DNA of 64,000 nt from assembly GCF_028618595.1 (NCBI RefSeq), contig NZ_JAQITE010000001.1, forward strand, positions 62,001-126,000, read 5' to 3'. Shown piece by piece: positions 19,959 through 29,865 of this stretch. Origin of the DNA: Bartonella sp. AU18XJBT. GTDB taxonomy: Bacteria > Pseudomonadota > Alphaproteobacteria > Rhizobiales > Rhizobiaceae. Positions within the stretch are counted from its first letter, which is position 1. The number at the start of each line of letters is the position of its first letter. The notes below the pieces were generated by a model. It did no database searches. It was not told the DNA's origin and saw nothing but the letters and a program-made list of their open reading frames with translations. A program made the position numbers and the translations under genes.

Positions 19959-22900
19959 ATGACGTTTTTTTCTATTCCTGAAGCCGCTCTTGATGCACAA
20001 GCAACGGCAACACATCCCCAAAAAAACGTGTGGGTTTCTGCAAATGCTGGATCTGGAAAAACTCACGTTTTAAGTGAACGTGTTATCCGTTTGTTATTAA
20101 ACGGTACGCCTCCAGCACGTATTTTATGCCTTACTTATACCAGAGCTGCTGCTGCTGTTATGCAATCACGAATTTTTCGCACGCTTTCTAGTTGGAATGA
20201 ACTCGATGATGCACAGCTGCGAGAAACCTTAACACGGTTTGAAAAAAAAACTGTTAATGCGCAAAAACTAACTTATGCACGACAACTCTTTGCGCGTGCT
20301 CTCGAAACGCCTGGTGGCTTAAAAATCCAAACGATTCACGCTTTTTGTGAATCTCTCTTGCATCAATTTATGTTAGAAGCCAATATTGCGGGGCATTTTG
20401 AACTTCCCGATGATATCAGTCGAAAAAAATTACAACAAGAATCCCGCCGCCAACTTTTAGCCTGTCGTGATGTACAGCCTGCTTTGCAACAGTTATTTAC
20501 AGTTATTAGCGAACATACTTTTAACCAATTGCTCTATGAAGCAACGGAAAAGCAACATAAATTATCTGATTTTTTATCTTCTCTTCTATCTGAAAATGGA
20601 GAAGAAAAATTGCGTGCGCTTTTTAACTTAGCGCCTGATGAAACAAACCAATGTTTATTGGAACAAATTAAACAGACAGCGCGCCTTCCTCTTTATGCCT
20701 TTAACCATTGTGAAATCAATGGCAGTCAAAGCTGCAAGGATATGGTGGAAAAACTTTCCCAATTAGAAAAGGTGCATGATGAGACAAATATTCTCAATAT
20801 TATTTCTGATATTTATTTTAAAACAAAAGGTGAGCCGCGTAATTTTTCACATTTATCTCGTAAAAAATCAGATGAAATTTGGCCTTTTATTCAACAAATG
20901 CTTGAAGATAAACAAAACAAGCTTTCTATTCTTTTAGAGAAATATCAATGCGCAAAAGTTGCTACTCTCAATATGGCTGCTTTTCAGTTATGTGCTGTTT
21001 ATCTCAAAATCTATACGAATCTAAAAAAGGCCAATGGCTTCTTAGACTTTGATGATCTTATTGAGCGTACACTTCATTTGTTACAGCGTAAAGGTGCAAG
21101 CCAATGGGTGCATTATAAACTTGATCGTGGGCTTGATCACATTCTACTTGATGAAGCACAAGATACTAATCCTGAGCAATGGCAAATTATTCAACTGTTG
21201 GCACAAGAGTTTTTCTCAGGTTATAGCCAACGAACAAATATACGGACTCTTTTTGCTGTTGGAGATGAAAAGCAATCTATTTATTCTTTTCAAGGAGCAG
21301 CTCCAGAAAATTTTGCTGAAAATGGACGAATCATTCAAAAAAAAGTGCAGCAAACCAATCAGCAATTTGAAAAAATACAACTGCATTACTCTTTTCGCTC
21401 TACAGCGGATGTTCTTAAAAGCGTTGATATTGTTTTTGAAACACCAGAAAACTATAAAGGACTTTCGGTAGAAAATACAAAAACGGTGCATGAAGCTATT
21501 CGTGTTCATAGCCCCGGTGAAGTTGTTATATGGGATGCAATTTCTAGAGAGACGAGTGAATTTCCTCATGATTGGCATTTAAGCGTTGATCATTTAGATA
21601 CCCCAGAAGTTCGTTTAGCAGAAAAAATTGCTGAAACTATTGCTAACTGGTTACAAAAAGGTGAAATGCTTCCAGCAAAAGGACGCTTAATACGGGCAAG
21701 TGATATTATGATCTTGGTTCGTAAACGTGATCAATTTGTCTCAGCTCTTTCCCGTGCTTTTAAACACCGCAATATTCCCGTAGCAGGGGCTGATCGTTTA
21801 CAGCTTACCAAACATATTAGTATCCGTGATTTAATGGCGCTTGCACGTTTTGTTTTGCAGCCACAAGATGATCTTTCTCTTGCTTGTGTTTTAAAAAGCC
21901 CCCTTTTTGCTCTTAGTGAAGAGGAACTCTATCAGCTTGCCGTACACCGCACCGGCTCTCTTTGGCAAAGCTTATGTACGCACGCATCATCGCAGGCATC
22001 TTTTAAAGATGCTTTTGAAAAGCTAAACCATTATCGCGCTTTAGTGGATAAAATACCGGTTTTCGAGTTTTATAGCCATATTTTGAATAATGATAAGGGA
22101 AGACAAAAAATTCTGTCTCGTTTAGGATCTGAAGCAAATGATGTGCTCGATGCTTTTATGGATTATACGCTCACTATTCAAAAAACAGGATTACCAGGAT
22201 TACAAGCTTTTTTAGAAACATTAAGTGCAAGCGAACCAGAAATTAAACGTGAATTTGAACAAAATAATGAAGAAATTCGCATCATGACTGTTCATGCTGC
22301 AAAAGGACTAGAGGCTGCTATTGTGTTTTTAGTTGATCCTGGTAGTGCGATTTGGCATCCTCAGCATGCGCCTCACTTGCTTAAAGTTCCTTTAAACAAT
22401 GCACAATGGAACGGAAAACAAGCCTTTATTTGGCGCCCCAATGAAAAGTTTGATACAAAACTCTCTAAACAAGCAATTTCACATTTAAAAGAGCGTGCAG
22501 AAGAAGAATATAGGCGCCTTCTTTATGTAGGAATGACGCGCGCTGAAGATCGTTTGTTTATTTGTGGATATAAAGGCCAGAAAACGCAATCTCATACATG
22601 GTTACAACTGGTAAAAAAAGCCCTCGAACCGCATGCTCTTGCTATAAAAGATTCTGCGGAAGATATTGCAGCTTGGCGTTTTTGCATCACACCTCCTTTC
22701 TCTGCTTCCATGAATCAAGAAGCTTCCCGCGCTGAATGCCAAACCTTACCACCTTTGCCTGCTTTTTTCTCCCATAAAGTACCAGAAGAGCCAGTGCTAC
22801 CAAAACCGTTAAAACCCTCAGTCGCGAGCCTTTCCATTGAAGCTGATACAGAACTACCCTCAAGTCCAAAACAGCTTACCATCTCACCTGTTTTAGGAGC

Positions 22901-23435
22901 AACAAACACTAACAGAGCTTTTTCCATTGAATATGGTAATCTCGTTCACCGATTGTTACAATATTTACCCAATTGCCCCCTACAAAAACGTCGAGATTAT
23001 GCTCGCAACTATCTCAATATCAAAGCCTCTCATTGGCATGAGAGCCAAAGAGAAGATGCTCTTCGCCATGTTTGGAAAATATTAGATCATGTTTACCTCA
23101 AGCCCCTTTTCTCTGAGCATTCACGTGCTGAGGTCTCTTTAATGGGTATTGTGAAAATTCGTGGAAAAGAACACGCAATTTCGGGTCAAATTGACCGTCT
23201 CTACATCACGCAAAATAGCATTATCTTTGCCGATTTTAAAACAGGAACCCCGCCAGAAAATGAAGCTGCTATTGCTTCCCATCACTGGTTGCAAATGGCT
23301 CTTTACCGAAAATTGTTGCAAGCTATTCACCCCGATAAAGATATCCAAGCTCTGCTTATCTACAGTAAAAAAGCCAAAATTTTTAAACTTCCTCCAGAAA
23401 AACTCGAGGCATTTCTTGGTGAAGTTGCCTTATAA
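19959..23435 (+). CDS. addA: Double-strand break repair helicase AddA
   Basis: The 1158-residue UvrD-type helicase-nuclease is the partner of AddB. Motif I is ANAGSGKT (28-35), motif II DEAQDTNPEQ, motif III VGDEKQSIYSFQGA, motif V TVHAAKGLEA and motif VI LLYVGMTRAEDRLF. The C-terminal nuclease domain shows ISGQIDRLYI and FADFKTGTPP. Length is typical for alphaproteobacterial AddA. A short gap with AT-rich sequence separates it from trxA. Confidence 0.96.
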   Translation: MTFFSIPEAALDAQATATHPQKNVWVSANAGSGKTHVLSERVIRLLLNGTPPARILCLTYTRAAAAVMQSRIFRTLSSWNELDDAQLRETLTRFEKKTVNAQKLTYARQLFARALETPGGLKIQTIHAFCESLLHQFMLEANIAGHFELPDDISRKKLQQESRRQLLACRDVQPALQQLFTVISEHTFNQLLYEATEKQHKLSDFLSSLLSENGEEKLRALFNLAPDETNQCLLEQIKQTARLPLYAFNHCEINGSQSCKDMVEKLSQLEKVHDETNILNIISDIYFKTKGEPRNFSHLSRKKSDEIWPFIQQMLEDKQNKLSILLEKYQCAKVATLNMAAFQLCAVYLKIYTNLKKANGFLDFDDLIERTLHLLQRKGASQWVHYKLDRGLDHILLDEAQDTNPEQWQIIQLLAQEFFSGYSQRTNIRTLFAVGDEKQSIYSFQGAAPENFAENGRIIQKKVQQTNQQFEKIQLHYSFRSTADVLKSVDIVFETPENYKGLSVENTKTVHEAIRVHSPGEVVIWDAISRETSEFPHDWHLSVDHLDTPEVRLAEKIAETIANWLQKGEMLPAKGRLIRASDIMILVRKRDQFVSALSRAFKHRNIPVAGADRLQLTKHISIRDLMALARFVLQPQDDLSLACVLKSPLFALSEEELYQLAVHRTGSLWQSLCTHASSQASFKDAFEKLNHYRALVDKIPVFEFYSHILNNDKGRQKILSRLGSEANDVLDAFMDYTLTIQKTGLPGLQAFLETLSASEPEIKREFEQNNEEIRIMTVHAAKGLEAAIVFLVDPGSAIWHPQHAPHLLKVPLNNAQWNGKQAFIWRPNEKFDTKLSKQAISHLKERAEEEYRRLLYVGMTRAEDRLFICGYKGQKTQSHTWLQLVKKALEPHALAIKDSAEDIAAWRFCITPPFSASMNQEASRAECQTLPPLPAFFSHKVPEEPVLPKPLKPSVASLSIEADTELPSSPKQLTISPVLGATNTNRAFSIEYGNLVHRLLQYLPNCPLQKRRDYARNYLNIKASHWHESQREDALRHVWKILDHVYLKPLFSEHSRAEVSLMGIVKIRGKEHAISGQIDRLYITQNSIIFADFKTGTPPENEAAIASHHWLQMALYRKLLQAIHPDKDIQALLIYSKKAKIFKLPPEKLEAFLGEVAL

Positions 23436-23610
23436 GTTACTCCTTTTCTTCAAAGAATCCTTATAATTTTTTACTTTCATAAAATCGTCTAAACAAACAC
23501 AATGCACAATCTCTGGTGTAAAAAAGTTCTTTAATAATTTATCTTTGCAATAACTTGATATGAATTGTTATCATACCAATCTATAAAAAGTGAATATAAA
23601 GGATAAATCA

Positions 23611-23934
23611 ATGACGTGTATAAAAGCTGATAAGGACAATTTCGAAAGTGAAGTTCTAACCTCTTCCATCCCTGTTGTGGTTGATTTTTGGGCAGAATGG
23701 TGTGGCCCTTGCAAAATGATTGCTCCAATTTTGGATGAAATTTCAATGGAAATGCAAAATCAAGTTAAAATTGCTAAGGTAAATATTGATGAAAATCCGG
23801 AACTGGCTACCCAATACGGAGTACGTTCTATCCCTACATTATTAATGTTTAAAAATGGAAATATTTCATCGAATATGGTTGGCGCTACCTCTAAAGGACG
23901 TCTTTCTGAGTGGATAAAAGATGGGCTTCGTTAA
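23611..23934 (+). CDS. trxA: Thioredoxin
   Basis: The 107-residue thioredoxin reduces protein disulfides in the cytoplasm. The active site is WCGPC (residues 30-34), and the conserved cis-proline lies in the RSIPTLLMF segment. I chose ATG at 23,611 because the ribosome-binding sequence AAAGGATAAATCA precedes it and the length is then the family norm; an upstream in-frame start at 23,590 is unlikely. In rhizobia trxA sits between addA and folC. Here folC is 7 kb away on the other strand. Confidence 0.95.
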   Translation: MTCIKADKDNFESEVLTSSIPVVVDFWAEWCGPCKMIAPILDEISMEMQNQVKIAKVNIDENPELATQYGVRSIPTLLMFKNGNISSNMVGATSKGRLSEWIKDGLR

Positions 23935-23954
23935 TGCCATGCATAGGGCACGAT

Positions 23955-23992
23955 AAAGGAGAGAAATTTTAGTCTCTCCTTTTGACTTTTTT
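23955..23992 (+). terminator. Rho-independent terminator after trxA
   Basis: A 10-bp perfect stem (AAAGGAGAGA with TCTCTCCTTT), an 8-nt loop and a T-rich tail lie 20 nt after the trxA stop. This probably ends the addB-addA-trxA transcript. Confidence 0.85.
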
Positions 23993-24712
23993 AAAACATT
24001 CTTTTTTTGCAATATATTGTAATGAAAAGACAATAAAATAAAAATGTTAGGTAAATTTAAGAATTCGTACTTTTATGCATGATTCAATTGCCCATTTTTT
24101 ATAAAAAAATTGCTCTGTATAAAGAATATAGGCAATTCCTTCCTTATATGCGCGTCAAAAATGTTGGGTGAATGATAATTTCATAACGATATTTTCTTCT
24201 TGGATAAGACTATTGAGATAAATAGTACTTTCAACACATAAAAAGGCAATATCGATCTAGCAATAAGGAGATTTTTGTTTGGAATACTTAGCAATTATAA
24301 AAGGGATTTTAAGCAAGAACTAAGCAAGAACTTTGCAAATTACCTTTCTGAAGTTTACAATTTTTAAGCAGAAAGAAGCAAACAATTCACTACAGGTTAT
24401 ATAATGCTCTTCTAAGGGTTACCACTTCAATTTAAAATTCCTTTACACTATTCTCTAGAATCAAAAGACTTTTTTCGAAGCCTTTAGCAAAAATATGAAA
24501 GGCAAAAAACATTCTCTAAAATAAATTGATAAATTCCTATAAATTAACGGCTGTCCTTTGCAATTTATGTCATTGTTATATAAAACAGCCAGTAGTTCGT
24601 CTCATCTTCATGGTTTATACCTCTATGAGGGACTTCTTTGTGTTATTCATCATCTCAAATTTCATAGGTACGTACTGAGGTATTATCAATTAAAGAATGA
24701 TGATGTCGATGC
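23993..24712. other. Non-coding gap between trxA and tsaE
   Basis: No gene is supported. It holds a tandem 11-bp repeat (AAGCAAGAACT twice) at 24,311-24,332 and a weak match near 24,105-24,160 to stretches at 7,318 and 16,485. An 80-codon plus-strand frame at 24,558-24,800 overlaps the 3' end of tsaE and is not credible. In rhizobia this neighbourhood carries a phosphotransferase (amgK) and a nucleotidyltransferase (murU) gene; neither is seen. Confidence 0.5.
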
Positions 24713-25210
24713 TCATATCGATGTTTTTTTAAATGTGCGAATTGCAAAAGATTGTTGCAAACGTTCAACGGAATGTTGTGCTGATCTGAGTGTTACATGA
24801 CGCCCATGTGCTTGATATTGTAAGGTAAGTGCAAAAGTGGCGAGCTCTAAAAGAGCTGTACTTCTTTCTGGCCATTCAACAAGTAAAATATTTTTCTCAC
24901 GCGCTTCATGAAGTCCTAATTCATCAATTTCTTCTGCCATAGAAAGGCGATAAAGATCAGCATGAATAATTTCAAACTGTGGAAGTTGATAGCTTTGCAC
25001 AAGAGTAAAAGTAGGGCTTGGAACATCCATAGTGTTATTGTTCGCAAGCGTTTGGATGATTGTACGTGCAATGGTTGACTTTCCAGTTCCAAGATCTCCT
25101 TGCAGCGTTACAAGATCTCCTGGCTTTAAAGAAAGAGCTAAATTTTGTGCAAAAAGCTTTGTTACCTCTTCATTTTCAAGAAAAAAACTAAAATTCATTA
25201 AAAGTTCCAT
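24713..25210 (-). CDS. tsaE: tRNA threonylcarbamoyladenosine biosynthesis ATPase TsaE
   Basis: This 165-residue P-loop ATPase supports the TsaB-TsaD complex in making t6A37 on ANN-decoding tRNAs. Walker A is GDLGTGKST, followed by PSPTFTLVQSY and HADLYRL. The start could be ATG 25,210 or the in-frame ATG at 25,198 (MNFSFF); neither has a strong ribosome-binding site. The rhizobial fusion partner or neighbour AmgK-type kinase is absent, so the gene stands as TsaE alone. It lies about 40 nt downstream of the DivL-like gene and may be co-transcribed. Confidence 0.92.
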   Translation of the reverse strand: MELLMNFSFFLENEEVTKLFAQNLALSLKPGDLVTLQGDLGTGKSTIARTIIQTLANNNTMDVPSPTFTLVQSYQLPQFEIIHADLYRLSMAEEIDELGLHEAREKNILLVEWPERSTALLELATFALTLQYQAHGRHVTLRSAQHSVERLQQSFAIRTFKKTSI

Positions 25211-25249
25211 GAAATGGATGAAAAATTTTTGTTATCATAAAGGTTAAAA

Positions 25250-27715
25250 TTAAAAAATCTTATCTCCTTTGGAAAGTGGGAAAAAACATTTAACTGTTGT
25301 TCCTTTTCCAGAACCGGTAAGAATTTCAACATGTCCACCGTGTAGTTCAACGAAACTTTTCACAAGGGAAAGTCCAAGACCCGCTCCTGCGCGCCCACCA
25401 TGGTGTGAATGAGAAGAAAAACGTTTAAAAATACGATTAAGGACATCTTCTGGAATATCAGAGCCTTCATTGTGAACGCTAAAGACAATGTTATCATCTT
25501 GTTCATCGACGCAAAATTCAATAGTGCTTGCCTCCGTTGCAAAATTAAGTGCATTACTCAGTACATTCACAAAAATTTGATGTAAGCGTTTTTCATCAGC
25601 AGAAATAGAATTTAAGGAAGGAGAAATTTGTTGTAAAAGCGTAATATGACGTCCATTAAGGCGATCTTCTACACGTGCTACTGCTTGTATCATAGCATCG
25701 GCAATGTTAACCGATTTTATGTCCAACTCCATAATGCCTGCATCAAGAGTAGCAAGATCAAGAATATCGTTAACAATATTTAAAAGAGTTCCTGCTTCTG
25801 AATGAATGTGCCCAAGATATTCTTGTTGACGTTGATTGATAGAGCCAAAAATTTGATCACGTAAAATATCCGAAAATCCGATAATATTGGTGAGAGGTGT
25901 ACGCAACTCATAAGAAACATGTTGGACAAATTCATTACGCAAACGATCAGCACTTTCTAATGCTTCATTTCTTTCTTGAAGAGCACGGGCAACATGGACA
26001 GTATCCGTAACATTTACAAAAGTAAGCATCGTTTGTCCATCAGGAAGAGGGACCAGAGTATAGTCAATAATCATATCATTTTTAAGCTCTATACGACCTG
26101 AATATGTTTCACGTTTTTCAGCAAAACCGGTAATGAATTTGGTAAATTGATCCCATTCTTGTCCTAAGGTTAAGGCTGAACAATGGCTTTGTAACTGTGT
26201 AATATGGGTCCCTTCTACCAGTAAATTATAAGGAAGCGACCACAATTTCGACAAGGCAGGATTCGATAAACGAAGGCGTCCATCAGTACCAAAAACAACC
26301 ACGCCTTCGGAAAGTTTATCAAGTGTTTCACCTTGTATTTTAATAAGTGTATTATAACGGCGTTCAAGATCAATTTTTTCTGTAAGGTTTTCGTAAAGCC
26401 AAGTGACACCTCCTTGTGGATGAGGGTTAGAGATAACACGCACCGTACGCCCATCTGGAAGATTCCAAATTTGTTGGTTCGATTCTGTTTGTCGATAGGC
26501 TTTAAAAAGTTCTTCTTTCCATGCGCGCCAATCGGGGTGTTCAGCAATGAGCCCTTTTTCACGTAGACGTTCAAGAAATAATGTATGGCTTGGTTCACTT
26601 TCTAAAAAGGAAGTCTCCAACGGCCATAAAATTTTAAAAGCATGATTACAGAATTTTAATTTTTGGTTTGTATCAAAAATGGCTACAGCTGTTGAAATTT
26701 GGTCAAGTGTTTCACAATGGCTTTGAAGGACATATTTTAATTCATGAGCAAGATTTTCATATGCGCTGTCATCACGCGCAAAAGCTGCCATACCTTCGTC
26801 TGTTGTAATGCGTGTGAGATGAAAACGATGTCGTTCTCCGTCAATAACTGTGTGAACATGTTCTTGAAAAATTGTTTCTGTTTCATCTGTTTTGCGTTGT
26901 GTATTTTCATTGAAAAGATCCCCCACTTCATCACTGTCTTCACGAAAGTCTGTCATTTCTCTAAAGGCGCGATTGATAAAACAAACTTTTCCTTTACAAT
27001 CTTTTATCCATACAGGCTCTTGAATAAGATCAAGAAGATTACGCTGCATTCTCAGTTCAGTAAGAAGACGGGCGATATCTTTCTGTAAACGAGCATTTTC
27101 ACTCTGTTGTTTTGAGATATCTTGAAAACGAGCAATAGCGACTGTTCCTGCGATGACTCCTGTAACTTGTAGCAGCACATTGTTTGTGGTGGTGATAGAA
27201 AGATCAAAAGGGTGACATTGACAACGTAGTTGAGTCAATGCATAATCAAGTTCTCGCAGAGAATTTTCTTCAACCCAGAGCTCAAAACGCTGAAAATCTT
27301 TCTGATCGATTCCTATTTTTTGCAATGCAGAAAGAGCACCAACGACACGGGGTAAGGTTGTTGGATTTTCCCAAATAAGAAGGAATTGCTCGGTTTCTTC
27401 CAGAAGCCATTCATAATATTTAAGTTTTTCAGAAAAATTTGCCTGAAGTATCTTCAAAGGCTTCTGTGCAGTTTTTTTTGCACGCATGATAACAGCCATG
27501 CACGTGAGAAGTGAAGCACAAGAAATTCCTCCACACAGCGCTAAAAGCAGCCATGGACCATTGGGCAAAGTGAAAGAAAATGGTAAATAACTTTCCAATG
27601 ACTGAGCAACAGCGCGTGTTGGAGAAAAAAAGAAAAAAAGGCAAAATACATACGTATAGATTCGAATCACTCTTTGAGCTTTTTCTTTGGGGTTATAGTC
27701 ACCAAAGCTGAGCAC
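25250..27715 (-). CDS. DivL-like PAS sensor kinase with tyrosine in the H-box
   Basis: The 821-residue membrane sensor has two N-terminal hydrophobic segments (about 17-37 and 53-79), a linker and three PAS-like repeats. These are recognised by EPVWIKDCKGKVCFINRAF, VAIFDTNQKLKFCNHAF and VVVFGTDGRLRLSNPAL. A dimerisation/kinase core follows. The H-box reads FVQHVSYELRTPL: the phospho-accepting histidine is replaced by tyrosine (about residue 602), as in Caulobacter DivL, which controls CckA-CtrA cell-cycle signalling. The ATP-binding N, G1 and G2 boxes are still present (FVNVLSNALNFA, VHNEGSDIPED, GAGLGLSLVKSF). I chose GTG at 27,715 (AAGGGAAAGATGCC upstream); the open frame reaches 27,829 but overlaps ahcY. 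It follows ahcY in the same operon. Confidence 0.8.
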   Translation of the reverse strand: MLSFGDYNPKEKAQRVIRIYTYVFCLFFFFSPTRAVAQSLESYLPFSFTLPNGPWLLLALCGGISCASLLTCMAVIMRAKKTAQKPLKILQANFSEKLKYYEWLLEETEQFLLIWENPTTLPRVVGALSALQKIGIDQKDFQRFELWVEENSLRELDYALTQLRCQCHPFDLSITTTNNVLLQVTGVIAGTVAIARFQDISKQQSENARLQKDIARLLTELRMQRNLLDLIQEPVWIKDCKGKVCFINRAFREMTDFREDSDEVGDLFNENTQRKTDETETIFQEHVHTVIDGERHRFHLTRITTDEGMAAFARDDSAYENLAHELKYVLQSHCETLDQISTAVAIFDTNQKLKFCNHAFKILWPLETSFLESEPSHTLFLERLREKGLIAEHPDWRAWKEELFKAYRQTESNQQIWNLPDGRTVRVISNPHPQGGVTWLYENLTEKIDLERRYNTLIKIQGETLDKLSEGVVVFGTDGRLRLSNPALSKLWSLPYNLLVEGTHITQLQSHCSALTLGQEWDQFTKFITGFAEKRETYSGRIELKNDMIIDYTLVPLPDGQTMLTFVNVTDTVHVARALQERNEALESADRLRNEFVQHVSYELRTPLTNIIGFSDILRDQIFGSINQRQQEYLGHIHSEAGTLLNIVNDILDLATLDAGIMELDIKSVNIADAMIQAVARVEDRLNGRHITLLQQISPSLNSISADEKRLHQIFVNVLSNALNFATEASTIEFCVDEQDDNIVFSVHNEGSDIPEDVLNRIFKRFSSHSHHGGRAGAGLGLSLVKSFVELHGGHVEILTGSGKGTTVKCFFPLSKGDKIF

Positions 27716-27749
27716 GGCATCTTTCCCTTTTTTAACCCAAGGAAACGTA

Positions 27750-29147
27750 TTAGTAACGGTAATGGTTTGGTTTATAAGGTCCTTGTGGTGTGACTCCAAT
27801 ATAGGCGGCTTGTTCTTCTGATAAAACACTTAATTTTATTCCTAACCGATCAAGATGTAGACGTGCAACTTTTTCATCAAGATGTTTAGGCAAAACAGTG
27901 ACTTCATTTGTATAGTGTTCTGCACGGGTAAAAAGTTCAATTTGCGCTAAAATTTGATTAGTAAATGAAGCTGACATGACAAAAGAGGGATGCCCAGTCG
28001 CATTACCGAGGTTTAACAAACGCCCTTCAGAGAGCAAAATGATGCGTTTTCCATCGGGAAAGGTGATCATATCAACTTGTGGTTTAATATTCGTCCATGG
28101 CAAATTTCTAAGAGCTGTGACTTGGATTTCGTTATCAAAATGACCAATATTTCCAAGAATACACATATCCTTTACTTGTCGCATATGGTCTAAACGAACA
28201 ACATCTTTATTGCCTGTTGTCGTGATGATAATATCAGCACTGGAAGCAGCATCATCCAAATTAACAACTTCATAGCCATCCATAGCTGCTTGAAGAGCGC
28301 AAATAGGGTCAATTTCTGTTACTTTAACACGAGCTCCAGCACCAGAAAGAGATGCTGCTGAACCTTTTCCCACATCACCATAACCACAGACAATGGCAGT
28401 TTTACCAGCGATCATCACGTCTGTTCCACGTCGAATACCATCAACCAATGATTCTTTACATCCATATTTATTATCAAACTTTGATTTAGTGACGCTATCA
28501 TTGACATTAATAGCAGGAAAAGGCAGAAGCCCTTCTTTTTGTAACTGATAAAGACGGTTTACACCTGTTGTGGTTTCTTCGCTTACACCTTTTATTGCTG
28601 CACGCTGTCGTGTAAAAAATCCTGGTGTTGCATCTAGGCGCTTTTGTATTTGTTTGAAAAAAATTTCTTCTTCTTCTGTTTTGGGATGCGAGAGGATATC
28701 TTTATTTTGTTCTGCACGACTTCCCATTAAAATATAGTTTGTGGCGTCAGCTCCATCATCTAAAATAAGATTAGAAGGATTACCATCTGGCCATTGGAAA
28801 ATTGCATCTATATAAGTCCAATATTCTTCCAATGTTTCACCTTTAACGGCGAATACAGGAATACCAGTTGCGGCGATAGCTGCTGCTGCATGGTCTTGCG
28901 TAGAAAAAATATTGCTAGAGCTCCACCGTATATCGGCGCCAATTGCTTTTAATGTTTCAATTAAAACAGCTGTTTGAATTGTCATGTGCAATGAGCCAGA
29001 AATACGCGCTCCGCGCAAAGGTTGATTAGAGGAAAACTCCTTGCGACAAGCCATCAAACCAGGCATTTCAGTTTCAGCAATATCAAGTTCTTTACGACCA
29101 TAAGCGGCAAGTGCAATATCTTTGACAACAAAATCTTGAGCTGCCAT
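27750..29147 (-). CDS. ahcY: Adenosylhomocysteinase
   Basis: The 465-residue NAD-dependent enzyme splits S-adenosylhomocysteine into adenosine and homocysteine, relieving product inhibition of methyltransferases. The NAD-binding loop is [33 protein letters not shown] and [17 protein letters not shown] near the N-terminus, and the C-terminal PYKPNHYRY, are typical. AAGGA lies 8 nt before the ATG. I looked for a SAH riboswitch upstream and saw no convincing fold. It probably heads an operon with the DivL-like kinase and tsaE. Confidence 0.97.
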   Translation of the reverse strand: MAAQDFVVKDIALAAYGRKELDIAETEMPGLMACRKEFSSNQPLRGARISGSLHMTIQTAVLIETLKAIGADIRWSSSNIFSTQDHAAAAIAATGIPVFAVKGETLEEYWTYIDAIFQWPDGNPSNLILDDGADATNYILMGSRAEQNKDILSHPKTEEEEIFFKQIQKRLDATPGFFTRQRAAIKGVSEETTTGVNRLYQLQKEGLLPFPAINVNDSVTKSKFDNKYGCKESLVDGIRRGTDVMIAGKTAIVCGYGDVGKGSAASLSGAGARVKVTEIDPICALQAAMDGYEVVNLDDAASSADIIITTTGNKDVVRLDHMRQVKDMCILGNIGHFDNEIQVTALRNLPWTNIKPQVDMITFPDGKRIILLSEGRLLNLGNATGHPSFVMSASFTNQILAQIELFTRAEHYTNEVTVLPKHLDEKVARLHLDRLGIKLSVLSEEQAAYIGVTPQGPYKPNHYRY

Positions 29148-29865
29148 TCTTCATTCCTTTAAAATAAGTTTTTCCAAGACGGTAGGAGAAATTAAAAAAA
29201 AATGCAAGACAAGAAGAGGACTTCTTTATGTGAAAAGGCGCTTTTAAAATCTCCATAAATTTGTGCAACAAATATACATTTATAGATCTGAGTAATGATG
29301 TTACTGACAGAATAAAAGATCTTCATGATAAGTCTTATTATATAAACAAAAATCTATCCTTTTCACGTAACTTTAAAGCTTTTAAAATCTCCAGAGAGAA
29401 TACCTTTTAAATAGTAAAAATGGTGCATTGCTTCACAGTTTTTATATCGATTTTTTAATGAGATAATATCGAAAGTAATATACTCGTATTCTACTCACTT
29501 ATGCAGTTGTTGAAAAAGGAAGTATTACCTTACTTTAATCTCATGACTAAGCTTTTTAGCAAAATAATATAATGCAAAGCCATAGGTTATCATGTTTATG
29601 AATAGGCAATTCAGAATCGGTTCTTTAGGATTCCAATGTTGTATCTGCTCTTGGATAAAAACAGTTTATCAGAAGTGCTTTTCTCCTGTTTTCAACGATT
29701 TTTATCAAAATATTATAGACATACAATTAAAAATTTTTTGTGACACTGAATAGAACATTTAAAATGCAAAAACATTACTCTATTGAACGCTCTGATTTTA
29801 AAACCGCTAACAACGAGCTATGAATTATAAATCAAATAATTAACTCAGTTTTGGAAGAATTTATT
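29148..29865. other. Non-coding gap upstream of ahcY
   Basis: No open frame or recognisable relic is seen in about 720 bp on either strand. The part next to 29,148 must hold the ahcY promoter and leader. The remainder is AT-rich and unexplained. Confidence 0.5.

Noticed and set aside
24558-24800. 80-codon plus-strand open frame next to tsaE
   Set aside because: Overlaps the tsaE 3' end in antisense and shows no family features.
29148-29330. SAH riboswitch upstream of ahcY
   Set aside because: No conserved stem-loop arrangement could be drawn in the leader.
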